A stretch of DNA of 64,000 bases from Alphaproteobacteria bacterium (lineage in GTDB: Bacteria > Pseudomonadota > Alphaproteobacteria > UBA8366). The stretch is taken from the NCBI GenBank assembly GCA_021774335.1, contig JAJFJD010000036.1:1-64000 (forward strand), read 5' to 3'. Position 1 is the stretch's first letter. The number at the start of each line of letters is the position of its first letter. The translations under genes and the position numbers were made by a program. A model generated the notes under the pieces. The model was given only the letters and a program-made list of their open reading frames with translations. It searched no databases and was not told the DNA's origin. Shown here piece after piece: positions 1 through 8,126 of this stretch.

Positions 1-496
1 GTTAATGAGATTGGCAGGGTGAACGTGAGGTAATGCAAAATCGGTCGAACCGAGGGTCGGGAAAACCCGTTTGGGTCAGGGCGCATCAAGCGCGCGCTAA
101 TGATTGGGACCCGATCCAGCGGATCGCATTAGGGCCAGCGGCCAGGTGTGCCGCGTCAACAGGCCGGACACATGACAGCACCCGACCAGTTTGCAACACC
201 CTCAAAACTATCCTTGCCAACTGGGAGCCGTCCACACATGTCCCTTAGCGGACCTTCCGTCGTTCCAGATCGACGTCTGCTCTAGCTCCAGGAACGGACA
301 ATTTAAGTGCGTCCTCTGACGTCCGCCAATGACCCGAAACGAACTCTATGCGACTAATCTGCGTACTGGGCACCAAAATGGTTTCACCGCTGTTGATGAG
401 ATTTTTCAGCTTCTTCGCTGGCGACAGTTTTTACGGCATCACCGACTAATCCAAGAAAAGGTTCGATAGTGTTGATGGGTTTCGGTTTAGGAGTTT
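1..496. other. non-coding stretch at window start
   Basis: No convincing gene is seen in these 496 bases. An open frame at 33-248 on the plus strand encodes a 71-residue product with no recognisable family or hydrophobic pattern and no ribosome binding site, and a minus-strand frame at 384-650 runs into the dehydrogenase gene in another frame. The first 132 bases contain several short inverted repeats (listed separately). The base composition from about 370 to 480 is lower in GC than the neighbouring genes. Confidence 0.6.
41..132. repeat. cluster of inverted repeats (possible structured element)
   Basis: Three hairpins lie in about 90 bases. TCGGT (41-45) pairs with ACCGA (49-53) across a 3-base loop. 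CGGG (58-61) pairs with CCCG (66-69) across AAAA. CGATCC (112-117) pairs with GGATCG (121-126) across AGC, and the right arm continues directly into CATTAG (127-132), which pairs with CTAATG (97-102) after a 9-base bulge on the left side. It could be a terminator or RNA structure belonging to a gene left of the window, a REP-like element, or chance in GC-rich DNA. Confidence 0.3.
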
Positions 497-1540
497 CTAG
501 TACCCCGCGCTCCAATCGATGACGTTCTTCATCGGCTTCCCATCCAGGAAGGCCCGCAGGTTTTCGCAGAATAGGTCGGTGGAGCGGCGGTAGTGCACGT
601 CGGTTTTGCCCGACACATGCGGCGTGATGAGGATGCGGGGGTGCTGCCACAGGCGCTCGCTCGGCGGGTGCTCGAATTCACCGACATAGACATCGAGCGC
701 CGCGCCGCGCAGGTGGCCGGAATCCAGGGCGTCCAGCATCGCGTCTTCGTCGATGATCTCGCCCCGCGCGACGTTGGTCATGACGCCGTCCGGCTTCATC
801 GCGCCGAAGGCCTCCTTGTTCATCAGCTTGTCCGTTTCCGGCGTCCACTGGCAGCAAATGGCGGCGAAATGGCTCTCGGACAGGAGGTCCAGCAAGCCGT
901 CGGGACTGCGGATGTCGGAAAACCCCTCGGGGAGGTCGTTGCCCGGTGTCCGCTTCGTGCCGACCGCGCGCATCCCCAGTCCAGCAGCCAGTCGGCCGAC
1001 ATGCGCGCCGATGCCGCCCGCGCCGATCACGCAGATCGTCTTGCCCTCGAACAGGAGGGATTTGTAATTCGGTTTGTGGAAGACGCCTTCGGTGCGGTCC
1101 CGGTCCGCTTGGTCGAAGCGCCGGGCAAAATAGAACAGGCTGCCGATCGCATATTCGGCGATGGGCAGCGTGTTGCCAAAACCGCGCGACGTGGTAACGA
1201 TCACGTCCGATCCCCACAGGTCGCCCTTGCGCAGGTTGCTCGCTCCAGCCGGTTGTTGCTGGAACCATTTCAGGTTCGGGGCCCGCGATCGCAGGTCGAA
1301 CGGATAGGGCCAGCCGCCGAATACCACATCCGCCTTCGCCAGTAGGGCGTCGCGTTCTTCGCGCGTCCCGTGCCCGTTGGCATCCGGCATGAGATGCTGT
1401 GCCGCGGCGAACTCGTCCCATGTTTCCCTGATCTCACCGTCGAACCAATTCGGTGCCATGGTCAGCGATACCGAGGGGGCCACAGCCTCGATCTTTTCGG
1501 CGTCACCATCAGGAAGGTCGAGCAGGCAAAGGATATTCAT
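497..1540 (-). CDS. D-2-hydroxyacid dehydrogenase, NAD(P)-dependent
   Basis: This 347-residue protein belongs to the D-isomer-specific 2-hydroxyacid dehydrogenase family, which reversibly reduces 2-oxoacids to D-2-hydroxyacids in the cytoplasm. The nucleotide-binding loop IGAGGIG is at residues 172-178. The catalytic Arg259 (in NVARGE), a Glu near 288 and the catalytic His308 (TPHVSG) are all present. I chose the ATG at 1540, which gives MNILCLLD. The open frame extends 49 codons upstream, but that part has no family character. The gene is divergent from the MBL hydrolase, with about 150 bases between them. The substrate is unknown. Length and motifs are normal for the family. Confidence 0.9.
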   Translation of the reverse strand: MNILCLLDLPDGDAEKIEAVAPSVSLTMAPNWFDGEIRETWDEFAAAQHLMPDANGHGTREERDALLAKADVVFGGWPYPFDLRSRAPNLKWFQQQPAGASNLRKGDLWGSDVIVTTSRGFGNTLPIAEYAIGSLFYFARRFDQADRDRTEGVFHKPNYKSLLFEGKTICVIGAGGIGAHVGRLAAGLGMRAVGTKRTPGNDLPEGFSDIRSPDGLLDLLSESHFAAICCQWTPETDKLMNKEAFGAMKPDGVMTNVARGEIIDEDAMLDALDSGHLRGAALDVYVGEFEHPPSERLWQHPRILITPHVSGKTDVHYRRSTDLFCENLRAFLDGKPMKNVIDWSAGY

Positions 1541-1690
1541 CGAAGAGTCCGGTTTGTTGTTGCGGGTACACGGCGTATTTTGTTTGGACGTATGAGGATC
1601 GACTTCGCGGGTTGGCGAAGACAGTTTAGCCGTGACTCCCGTGAATGCGGGAATCGAGCGCGCTGGATGCGACGGTAGGGAGAGCAAGGA

Positions 1691-2431
1691 ATGTCGGTAA
1701 AAGTGAATTTTGTCGGGTCGGGGGACGCGTTCGGCAGCGGTGGCCGGTTCAATACCTGCATCATGGTGGACGGGCCGGGCGTTCGATTCACCATCGATTT
1801 CGGCGCATCGTCGCTGGTCGCGCTCAACGCGCAGCGGATTTCACATAATTCGATCGACGCGATCCTGCTGACGCATATTCACGGCGACCATTCGGCGGGT
1901 ATTCCTTTCCTGTTGTTGGACGCGATGCTGGGCGCGAAGCGCGACCGGCCGCTGACCATCGCCGGGCCGAAAAACCTGAAAGCGCGGCTCGACGAAGCCG
2001 CTGCCGTGCTGTTCCCTGGCATGGAGACGATGGAAGCGAAATTCCCGGTCAGTTATGTGGAACTGCCGGTAGGGGAGACGACGGACGTGCTCGGCCTGTC
2101 GGTCAGCCCCTTTGCGGCCAAGCATACCTGGCAGACCGACCCGACCGTGCTGCGCGTCGGCGTCGGCGGCAAGGTGGTCACCTATTCCGGCGATGGCGAC
2201 TGGACGCCCGAGATGATGACAGCGACGAAGGACGCCGATCTGTTTATCGCCGAATGTTACTTCCACACCAAGCCGGTCAAGTGGCACCTGAACTATCCCA
2301 CCATCCAGGAGCACAAGGAGGGGTTCGGCGCGAAGCGCATGATCCTGACCCATATGGGACTGGAGATGCTGGCGATGGCGGACAAAGTGCCCGAAGAATG
2401 CGCCCATGACGGACTTGTCATCGAGTTGTGA
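1691..2431 (+). CDS. MBL-fold metallo-hydrolase (RNase Z-like)
   Basis: A 246-residue metallo-beta-lactamase-fold hydrolase. The dizinc motif H-x-H-x-D-H is at residues 62-67 (HIHGDH), a later Asp lies in the YSGDGDW stretch, and a C-terminal His is in LTHMG. The general architecture resembles RNase Z or arylsulfatase-type members without the tRNA-binding exosite arm, so it is more likely a small-molecule hydrolase than a tRNA processing enzyme. The start at 1691 follows a good ribosome binding site (GGGAGAGCAAGGA). The substrate cannot be deduced. A second, different MBL-fold gene lies at 34614-35498. Confidence 0.85.
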   Translation: MSVKVNFVGSGDAFGSGGRFNTCIMVDGPGVRFTIDFGASSLVALNAQRISHNSIDAILLTHIHGDHSAGIPFLLLDAMLGAKRDRPLTIAGPKNLKARLDEAAAVLFPGMETMEAKFPVSYVELPVGETTDVLGLSVSPFAAKHTWQTDPTVLRVGVGGKVVTYSGDGDWTPEMMTATKDADLFIAECYFHTKPVKWHLNYPTIQEHKEGFGAKRMILTHMGLEMLAMADKVPEECAHDGLVIEL

Positions 2432-2512
2432 GCGTTAGCGGCGACGCTAGGAAAGTCGCGACCGCGATGGCGCACGGAGCCGAGGCTGCAAATTAAGGAC
2501 AGAGTCTAAGCC

Positions 2513-2602
2513 ATGCTCGACATTCGGAATTATGCGATCGTCACCGCGTCCTATTGGGGCATCACCGGTTGCCTGCTGACCGCCACTGCGCCGATGTCGT
2601 AA
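2513..2602 (+). pseudogene. 29-codon ORF, possible remnant of an MFS transporter N-terminus
   Basis: A short frame of 29 codons begins MLDIRNYAIVTASYWG and ends at a TAA that overlaps the ATG of the next gene (TAATG at 2600-2604). The first 16 residues recall the N-terminus of ArsJ-like major facilitator proteins, where a similar N-Y-x-x-V-T-x-S-Y-W-G segment precedes the first membrane helix; this comparison is from memory. After residue 16 the likeness fades. It may be a decayed transporter fragment left by a deletion, or a short leader translated to couple the downstream gene, which has no ribosome binding site of its own. Confidence 0.35.
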
Positions 2603-3459
2603 TGACCGATTCCCCTCCCGAGGCAGCAGTACAGCTCTTACCCGTTCTAGGGTCCATCAAGGAAACCTACGCCGCTGTATTCGGTCAACCGGCGTTGTTT
2701 TTCAAAGCGGTCGCCTTTCCGCTCCTGTTGAGCATCATACTCTGGCTTTTCTGGGACCTGGTGTCGGATATGGAATCTGTCATCCTGGATGTGTGGGCCT
2801 TTTATATCGATCTTATTCCCTATGCGTTTTTTGGCGTGGCGTGGCATCGGCTGACCCTGCTCGGTCCGGATGAAGGGCGCCCGCCCTTGTTGCCGCACCC
2901 TAGCCGTCGGCACGTTATCTTTTTCATATTCGCCGCGATCGTCACGTCGATTTACCACTTGCCTGTCCGAATTATTGAAATTGCGGCAGAGCAAGGATGG
3001 TCTTTAAGTTCGCTCGACACAGATGAGCCTCTCTTTTCGATTCTGTCGGTAGGGATCGTTCTCATCGTCTTGTTTTTTTATTTGGGCATTCCCTATTTGA
3101 TGTTCCGGTTGAGTTTCGTGTTTCCTGCTGCTGCCGTGGACGAGCGGTATCGACTGAGACATTCCTGGCGTCATACCCGGCACGAAGGCGTTCGTTTGTT
3201 GTTGCTGGGAGGAACCGTGGGCGCGCCGGCCTATTTACTGGTCTTGCTGATTTCCGTTCAGTTGGATGCCGTATTCGGCATCTACGATCCGACGAAGGAA
3301 CTGTCTTTCGGGTCGATAGACGGCATGGTCTATGGGGTCGTGACATATGTTCTCCTGCCGGCGTTGAACTATGTGCCCATAGCACTGGTCATAAGCGCCA
3401 TATCGCTTGCCTTTAGAATTTGTACGGGCTGGGTACCGGTAGAACCGAAGCGCGCATAA
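2602..3459 (+). CDS. multi-pass membrane protein of unknown function
   Basis: A 285-residue integral membrane protein with roughly six hydrophobic helices and a polar N-terminal stretch of about 15 residues. I do not recognise a catalytic motif or transporter signature. The chosen ATG at 2602 overlaps the stop of the 29-codon ORF and gives MTDSPPEAA; an upstream in-frame ATG at 2554 would add 16 residues that look non-coding. A basic segment rich in Arg and His (near RYRLRHSWRHTRHE) lies between two helices and probably faces the cytoplasm. No function is assigned. It is followed by a 175-base gap before the cupin gene. Confidence 0.7.
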   Translation: MTDSPPEAAVQLLPVLGSIKETYAAVFGQPALFFKAVAFPLLLSIILWLFWDLVSDMESVILDVWAFYIDLIPYAFFGVAWHRLTLLGPDEGRPPLLPHPSRRHVIFFIFAAIVTSIYHLPVRIIEIAAEQGWSLSSLDTDEPLFSILSVGIVLIVLFFYLGIPYLMFRLSFVFPAAAVDERYRLRHSWRHTRHEGVRLLLLGGTVGAPAYLLVLLISVQLDAVFGIYDPTKELSFGSIDGMVYGVVTYVLLPALNYVPIALVISAISLAFRICTGWVPVEPKRA

Positions 3460-3634
3460 GTCTCATCGTCCGTTACGCTGCTGAACCGCGCCAAGTCCGT
3501 GACGGTTCTTTCCCACCGTCTCAGACATCGTCGGGAAACATTCGGTTGCTATTTGTCACATCCTCAGTGGTGGCTCGGTCGTCATGCAGACGCTACGATG
3601 CCGCAAAACAACGCCAGAAACGGGAGAGTGCGAC

Positions 3635-4213
3635 GTGTTCAAGCAGGATCGGTTTATCGAGGATTGCAAATCGGCGGTCGGTGAAGGGCAGAAGGCCATT
3701 CGTGAACTCGTAGTGGAAGCGGTGGCCGATCCTTCGGGCGTCTGCGCCGAGTTGGGCGAGCCGACCCAGGCGGGCGTCTTTCCGCTGTATAAGGCCAACG
3801 ACCTGACGATCATCAACTTCATCTGGGCGCCCTGCATGACGTTGTTGCCGCACAATCACAACATGTTCGCGGTCATCGGCATCTATGGCGGGCGCGAGGA
3901 CAACATGTTCTGGCGCCGCATCAAGGATGCCGACGCGGGTGAACCGATGATCGAGGCCGCCGGGTCGGACTCGATGGGCGCGGGGCAGGCGGTGACGATG
4001 GGGCCGGACATCATCCATTCGGTCGCCAACCCGATCAAGAAACTGACCAGCGCCATCCATGTCTATGGCGGCGATTTCTTCGAACCGCCGAAGCCGCGCG
4101 CGCAATGGGATCACGAGACCTTGGTCGAGGAGCCGTGGGATATGGACAACACCCGCGCCGTTTTCCGCGAATGCGACGACCGCTTCAATGCCTGGGTTGC
4201 CGCCAAGGGCTAG
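3635..4213 (+). CDS. cupin-fold metal enzyme, cysteine/thiol dioxygenase-like
   Basis: A 192-residue double-stranded beta-helix protein resembling the cysteine dioxygenase/ADO group of non-haem iron enzymes. A candidate facial triad is His73 and His75 (PHNHNMF) plus His128 (DIIHSV). The surrounding pattern (a tryptophan-rich first strand, PHNHN, and a second His in a GPDIIHSV stretch) is typical of predicted metal-dependent cupins. I prefer the GTG at 3635, which sits 7 bases after GGGAGAG; an upstream ATG at 3584 would add 17 residues. The likely reaction is O2-dependent oxidation of a thiol or similar small molecule. The substrate is not known, and no sulfur-metabolism gene adjoins it. Confidence 0.7.
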   Translation: MFKQDRFIEDCKSAVGEGQKAIRELVVEAVADPSGVCAELGEPTQAGVFPLYKANDLTIINFIWAPCMTLLPHNHNMFAVIGIYGGREDNMFWRRIKDADAGEPMIEAAGSDSMGAGQAVTMGPDIIHSVANPIKKLTSAIHVYGGDFFEPPKPRAQWDHETLVEEPWDMDNTRAVFRECDDRFNAWVAAKG

Positions 4214-4376
4214 ACCGGCCCTGGCCATCCAATACCGCTCAGCAACAATTGAAACAAATCTCCACCGTTCCAGACAACGGCGGGAAACATCGACGCCCTA
4301 GGGTATGCCGTGTTCGAGGCCGGTGCTGTTACCGGTTTCGCCACAGCAACCAACAAACAAAGGGCGGAGATAAGTC

Positions 4377-5252
4377 ATGAGTGCGGTCGTCGCGGAAACG
4401 CAAAGTAATGAGTATGTCGATTTCTGGAACGAAATCCTGGCCCCGAAATTCACTCGCTTCAAACATGTTCTGGTCGATGGGCTGACGCATCACAGCGCGG
4501 CGATCTTCCCCAACCTGCCGGTCAACGAGGGCGACAAGGTGCTCGATATCGGGTGCGGCTTCGGTGATACCGCCGTCGACTTGGCGGAACGCGTTGGGCC
4601 TAAAGGAACCGTTGTCGGGCTCGACTGCTGCAACGCCTTCCTCGATTACGGCCGCGCCGACGCCGAGACTAGGGGGCTGAACAACGTCGCTTTCGTCGAA
4701 GGCGATGCGCTCTCCGAACGGTTCGACCCGACCTACGATTTCGTCTTCTCACGCTTCGGCACGATGTTCTTCTCGAACCCGGTCGCCGGGCTCCGCAATA
4801 TGCGGACGGCGCTCAAGCCGGGTGGGTTGATGACGCATATCGTCTGGCGGACGCCGGCGGACAATCCCTGGCTCAGCATGGCCAAGGACGTGGTGCTCAA
4901 CTATCTGCCCGCGCCGGGCGATGACGCGCGCACTTGCGGCCCGGGTCCGTTCTCGATGGCGAATGAGGAGACGGTTGCCGGCATGATGAAATCCGCCGGC
5001 TACGAAGACGTTACCTTCACCCGGGTCGACGCGCTCGTGCTGGTCGGTCGTACGGTCCAAGACGCCATCGATTTTCAACTCGCGCTTGGCCCGGCCGGCG
5101 AAGTGTTCCGCGAGGCCGGTGACGAAGCCGAGGCGAAGCGCGGTGAGATCGAGGCCGCACTGGCCAAGGCGATCGAAGCACAGAAGCAAGAGGCCGACGG
5201 CATCGTGATGGACTCGTCGTCCTGGGTCATTACCGGCCGCAATCCGGGTTAG
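4377..5252 (+). CDS. class I SAM-dependent methyltransferase
   Basis: A 291-residue Rossmann-fold methyltransferase. Motif I is clear around residues 56-64 (VLDIGCGFGDT), followed by an acidic residue at the end of strand 2 (VVGLDCC), and a motif near FVEGDA. The arrangement is that of ubiquinone/menaquinone-type methyltransferases acting on small molecules. The C-terminal region is rich in Glu, Ala and Lys and forms a helix in the last 50 residues. The start at 4377 follows a GGCGGAGAT ribosome binding site. The gene lies between the cupin and the TauD-like dioxygenase on the same strand. The acceptor substrate is unknown. Confidence 0.85.
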   Translation: MSAVVAETQSNEYVDFWNEILAPKFTRFKHVLVDGLTHHSAAIFPNLPVNEGDKVLDIGCGFGDTAVDLAERVGPKGTVVGLDCCNAFLDYGRADAETRGLNNVAFVEGDALSERFDPTYDFVFSRFGTMFFSNPVAGLRNMRTALKPGGLMTHIVWRTPADNPWLSMAKDVVLNYLPAPGDDARTCGPGPFSMANEETVAGMMKSAGYEDVTFTRVDALVLVGRTVQDAIDFQLALGPAGEVFREAGDEAEAKRGEIEAALAKAIEAQKQEADGIVMDSSSWVITGRNPG

Positions 5253-5355
5253 CGCTGGCGGGTTGCAATCCGGCCTCGGTTTTGACCGGAGAATCGGTTC
5301 CGACGATACTTGGATTGGCGTTATGTTGATCACAAGGATCGAAAAGGACGGTTTG

Positions 5356-6219
5356 ATGGGACGCAAGACCGGAAACGCGCTGGCAACGCCGATCGCAGGC
5401 GCGCTCGGGGCGGATGTTCGGGGCATCGACCTCTCGGAACCGCTGTCCGATGATGTTTGGGCGGCGCTGGAAACGGCGTTCCTGGACCACAAGGTTCTGG
5501 CGATCCGTGACCAGACGCTCGATCCCGCGACCTTCCTGGCCTTCTCCAAGCGGTGGGGCGACGTCCATTTCTATCCCTACATGGATGGATTGCCGGAGGA
5601 GCCGGAAGTCTTCGAAATCCTCGCCAAGCCGGACGCGCAGCGCATCTTCGGCAACCGTTGGCATTCCGATCAGATGTACGACCCAACCCCGGTCAAGGTC
5701 ACGCTGCTCTATGCCAAGGACCTGCCGCCGGTCGGCGGCGACACGCTCTTCTCGAATCTGGAATTGGCATATGAGCATCTGTCCGACGGCATGAAGACCA
5801 TGCTGTCGGGCCTGAAGATTTATTGCGACGGCGCGGACAAGTCGCGCTATGGCGGCATGTCGCGCGAGCAGTGGTATGCCAAGGGCGGCATGGCCGAGAA
5901 GCTCAACGCGCCGGAGCAGGAGCCGGTCATCGGCATTCACCCGTTGATCCGCACGCATCCGGAGACGGGGCGAAAATGTCTCTACATCGGCGATCAGGTG
6001 CAACGCTTCGATGGCATGTCGGCGGAGGACAGTAAGCCTCTGCTGGACTACCTGATGAAGCATATCGAACGGCCGGAATTTACCTGCCGGGTACAGTGGG
6101 AACCGGGTACACTGGTGCTGTGGGACAACCGCTGTACCTGCCATTATGCGATTGCCGACTATGCCGGGCACACACGCCGCATGCATCGCGTGACGATTGC
6201 GGGGGACGTGCCGGTATAA
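5356..6219 (+). CDS. TauD/TfdA-family Fe(II)/2-oxoglutarate dioxygenase
   Basis: A 287-residue alpha-ketoglutarate-dependent dioxygenase. The iron ligands are His103 and Asp105 (WHSDQMY) and His263 (WDNRCTCHYA); the 2-oxoglutarate-binding Arg is 274 or 275 (TRRMHRVT). The family hydroxylates and often cleaves small substrates such as taurine or aryloxyacetates. The start at 5356 follows AAGGAC at 7 bases; an upstream frame to 5263 lacks family likeness. A second family member is at 49770-50645 in a different context. The substrate is not predictable. Its neighbours are a methyltransferase and an envelope redox group. Confidence 0.9.
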   Translation: MGRKTGNALATPIAGALGADVRGIDLSEPLSDDVWAALETAFLDHKVLAIRDQTLDPATFLAFSKRWGDVHFYPYMDGLPEEPEVFEILAKPDAQRIFGNRWHSDQMYDPTPVKVTLLYAKDLPPVGGDTLFSNLELAYEHLSDGMKTMLSGLKIYCDGADKSRYGGMSREQWYAKGGMAEKLNAPEQEPVIGIHPLIRTHPETGRKCLYIGDQVQRFDGMSAEDSKPLLDYLMKHIERPEFTCRVQWEPGTLVLWDNRCTCHYAIADYAGHTRRMHRVTIAGDVPV

Positions 6220-6250
6220 CGGGTCGGGCCGGGGGCTGGGGGGCTTCGCG

Positions 6251-7309
6251 ATGAACCGGGCGTTATTCACGTTTTGTATGACCGTCACCGTCGTCGGGAT
6301 GGCGTGGTTGCTCTACGACATCTTCCTTCGGACGCCCGCTGCGGATTTTTCTGCGCAATTCGGTAAGGCCGGACCGCATAACGAGCATCGCCGCCTGCCG
6401 AACCTTCCGCTTGGTATCGTGCTGGATCAGAACCGGTCCCGCGTAATCGCCCGGCAGGACGACGGCAACATCCATGCCTGGGACACGGCGACCGGTAAGT
6501 CGCGCCTGATCGTCTGGACGGAATCGCTTTTCGCATACTGCCGCGCTCGTGAACTGCTTCTGATCAATGCAAGCAATAACGTCGTATTGGTTGATGTGGC
6601 GTCGAATGCAAAGCGTCACGTGGTTAGCGGGGAATATGACCATGCCGCGTGGAGCAAGGATTGTTCAAGTTTTGCGATCGCGGGCGAAGGCTCACGGACG
6701 GTAGAAGTTTGGAAAACCGAATCCCTGGCCAAATACGCCACCGCGGCGACGAAGTTGTCGGTGCGCAACGGACTGGCGATGTCCGACAACGGGCAGTTTG
6801 TGGCTGCAGCGACGGGAACCTACAGCAAGGAGCCGGACCCCATTGGTCGAAAGATCGGGCATCGTACCGCCTTGGAGGTCTTCGAAGTTTCGGGAGAGGC
6901 CCAGATGGCGCGAACCGCATCGCTGGACGATCCCATGACCATCCTCGGCATGTGGAAGATGGCCTTCGCGCCAGACGCGCAAGCGCTAATCGTCGGGTCG
7001 CAGATCGACGGCAAGTCGGGTCTACGCACAATTAGGCCGCAGACCGGCGATGTGTCCTGGGGGCAGAACGGTTTTGAATCCTACTGGGTGCGTGCGCTAG
7101 CGGTATCGCCGAACGGGCAATTGGCGGTATCGGGGGACGAAAAGGGTTTGTTGCGCGGCTGGGATGTGGAAACCGGTGAGCGTAAGTTCGAGCGCCGCAC
7201 GGGCCTGGTCATTCAATCCCTGGCATTTTCCGAAGATGGCAAAACACTGGCGATGGCGCTGTGGGATTCGACGATCGGTCTGCTCGACGTGGCGGAATTG
7301 GAGAACTAG
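6251..7309 (+). CDS. membrane-anchored WD40-like beta-propeller protein
   Basis: A 352-residue protein with one N-terminal hydrophobic segment (about residues 5-24) that acts as an anchor or uncleaved signal. It is followed by repeated beta-propeller blades of WD40/YVTN type, with recurring patterns such as IHAWDTATGKSRL, LRGWDVETGERKF and TIGLLDVAEL. The propeller is predicted to face the periplasm. Such proteins bind partners rather than catalyse. The start at 6251 is preferred over an upstream frame that overlaps the dioxygenase. Two exported cytochrome genes follow on the same strand with short spacers, so a shared envelope function is likely but not shown. Confidence 0.7.
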   Translation: MNRALFTFCMTVTVVGMAWLLYDIFLRTPAADFSAQFGKAGPHNEHRRLPNLPLGIVLDQNRSRVIARQDDGNIHAWDTATGKSRLIVWTESLFAYCRARELLLINASNNVVLVDVASNAKRHVVSGEYDHAAWSKDCSSFAIAGEGSRTVEVWKTESLAKYATAATKLSVRNGLAMSDNGQFVAAATGTYSKEPDPIGRKIGHRTALEVFEVSGEAQMARTASLDDPMTILGMWKMAFAPDAQALIVGSQIDGKSGLRTIRPQTGDVSWGQNGFESYWVRALAVSPNGQLAVSGDEKGLLRGWDVETGERKFERRTGLVIQSLAFSEDGKTLAMALWDSTIGLLDVAELEN

Positions 7310-7444
7310 CCCTCGCTCCGTTTGATGATCGAACCGGTGCCGTATCCGCGCGCCGTTGATCTGCGTCATGGCGTGGGGCTGACGATTATCGATTTATTGT
7401 GGCGCCGGACGCATTTCGCCGGATGTTTGGAAGGATGCTGCAAT

Positions 7445-7984
7445 TTGAGTTTGATTCGTGTCCGCGTTCAGACATTTCGGTTGGGCGTCGTCGTTTCTCT
7501 TTTCCTTGCGCTCTGTTGGAGCGGTCTCGGTGCAGCTGCGCAGACCATCGATCCGCATGCGGTTTATGAGCAGCGGTGCGGCGGTTGCCATAAGGCGCAT
7601 GCCGGAGAGTTTGCGCGGGAAAGCCTCGTGCGACGCGGCGATAGAACCGTTGGCCGCAAGACAGGCAAGGAAATTGGAAAGTTCCTTGCGGATGGCCATG
7701 GGAGGCTCACGGCCGGCGAGGCCGTAGTCCTGGCGGCGCATCTGGCTTTCGTTGTGGAAGCGGGAGGTGTCTTCCGTGATCGGTGCATGATTTGTCACGG
7801 ACGCGGCGTGGATTTCACCCGGCAGGGGCTGACAATCGAAAATGGACGCGTTACCGGATTGTATTCCGGGCGGGACATTGAAACGTTCCTGCGGAACCAT
7901 GGCCGACTGACAGATCCGGATCGAAGCACGATTCTTCGAATGCTGCGGCGACAACTGACAACGGGAAGCAAGCTGCGGGAATGA
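7445..7984 (+). CDS. exported diheme cytochrome c-like protein with internal duplication
   Basis: A protein of 179 residues when started at the TTG at 7445, which has an in-frame ribosome binding site (GGAAGGA, 9-base spacer); no ATG in this frame is well placed. A signal peptide covers about the first 34 residues, ending in GLGAAAQ. Two c-type heme sites are visible, CGGCH and CMICH. Each is followed at about 45-50 residues by FL-x(2-3)-HGRLT, so the protein is two repeats of one heme domain. No Met ligand is obvious; the His of HGRLT is the likely axial ligand (inference). It lies between the propeller gene and the cytochrome P460 gene and probably carries electrons in the periplasm. Confidence 0.75.
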   Translation: MSLIRVRVQTFRLGVVVSLFLALCWSGLGAAAQTIDPHAVYEQRCGGCHKAHAGEFARESLVRRGDRTVGRKTGKEIGKFLADGHGRLTAGEAVVLAAHLAFVVEAGGVFRDRCMICHGRGVDFTRQGLTIENGRVTGLYSGRDIETFLRNHGRLTDPDRSTILRMLRRQLTTGSKLRE

Positions 7985-8126
7985 GACGGAACCGCCGCTT
8001 GGAATGGGCGCTCGCCTCCGCCGCGCGTTGCGGATTTCGATCACCGTAGTGTGACTATCAGTCCTCGGGCCGCCGATATATCGTTTTCTTAGTCGCGGCG
8101 ATGCGAAACGCAACGAGGATACGGCT

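Noticed and set aside
33..248. 71-codon plus-strand frame at the left end
   Set aside because: No ribosome binding site, no recognised family, and it covers the hairpin-rich segment; it looks like chance open frame.
5230..6288. 352-codon minus-strand open frame
   Set aside because: Antisense shadow of the TauD-like dioxygenase, whose active-site residues are all intact.
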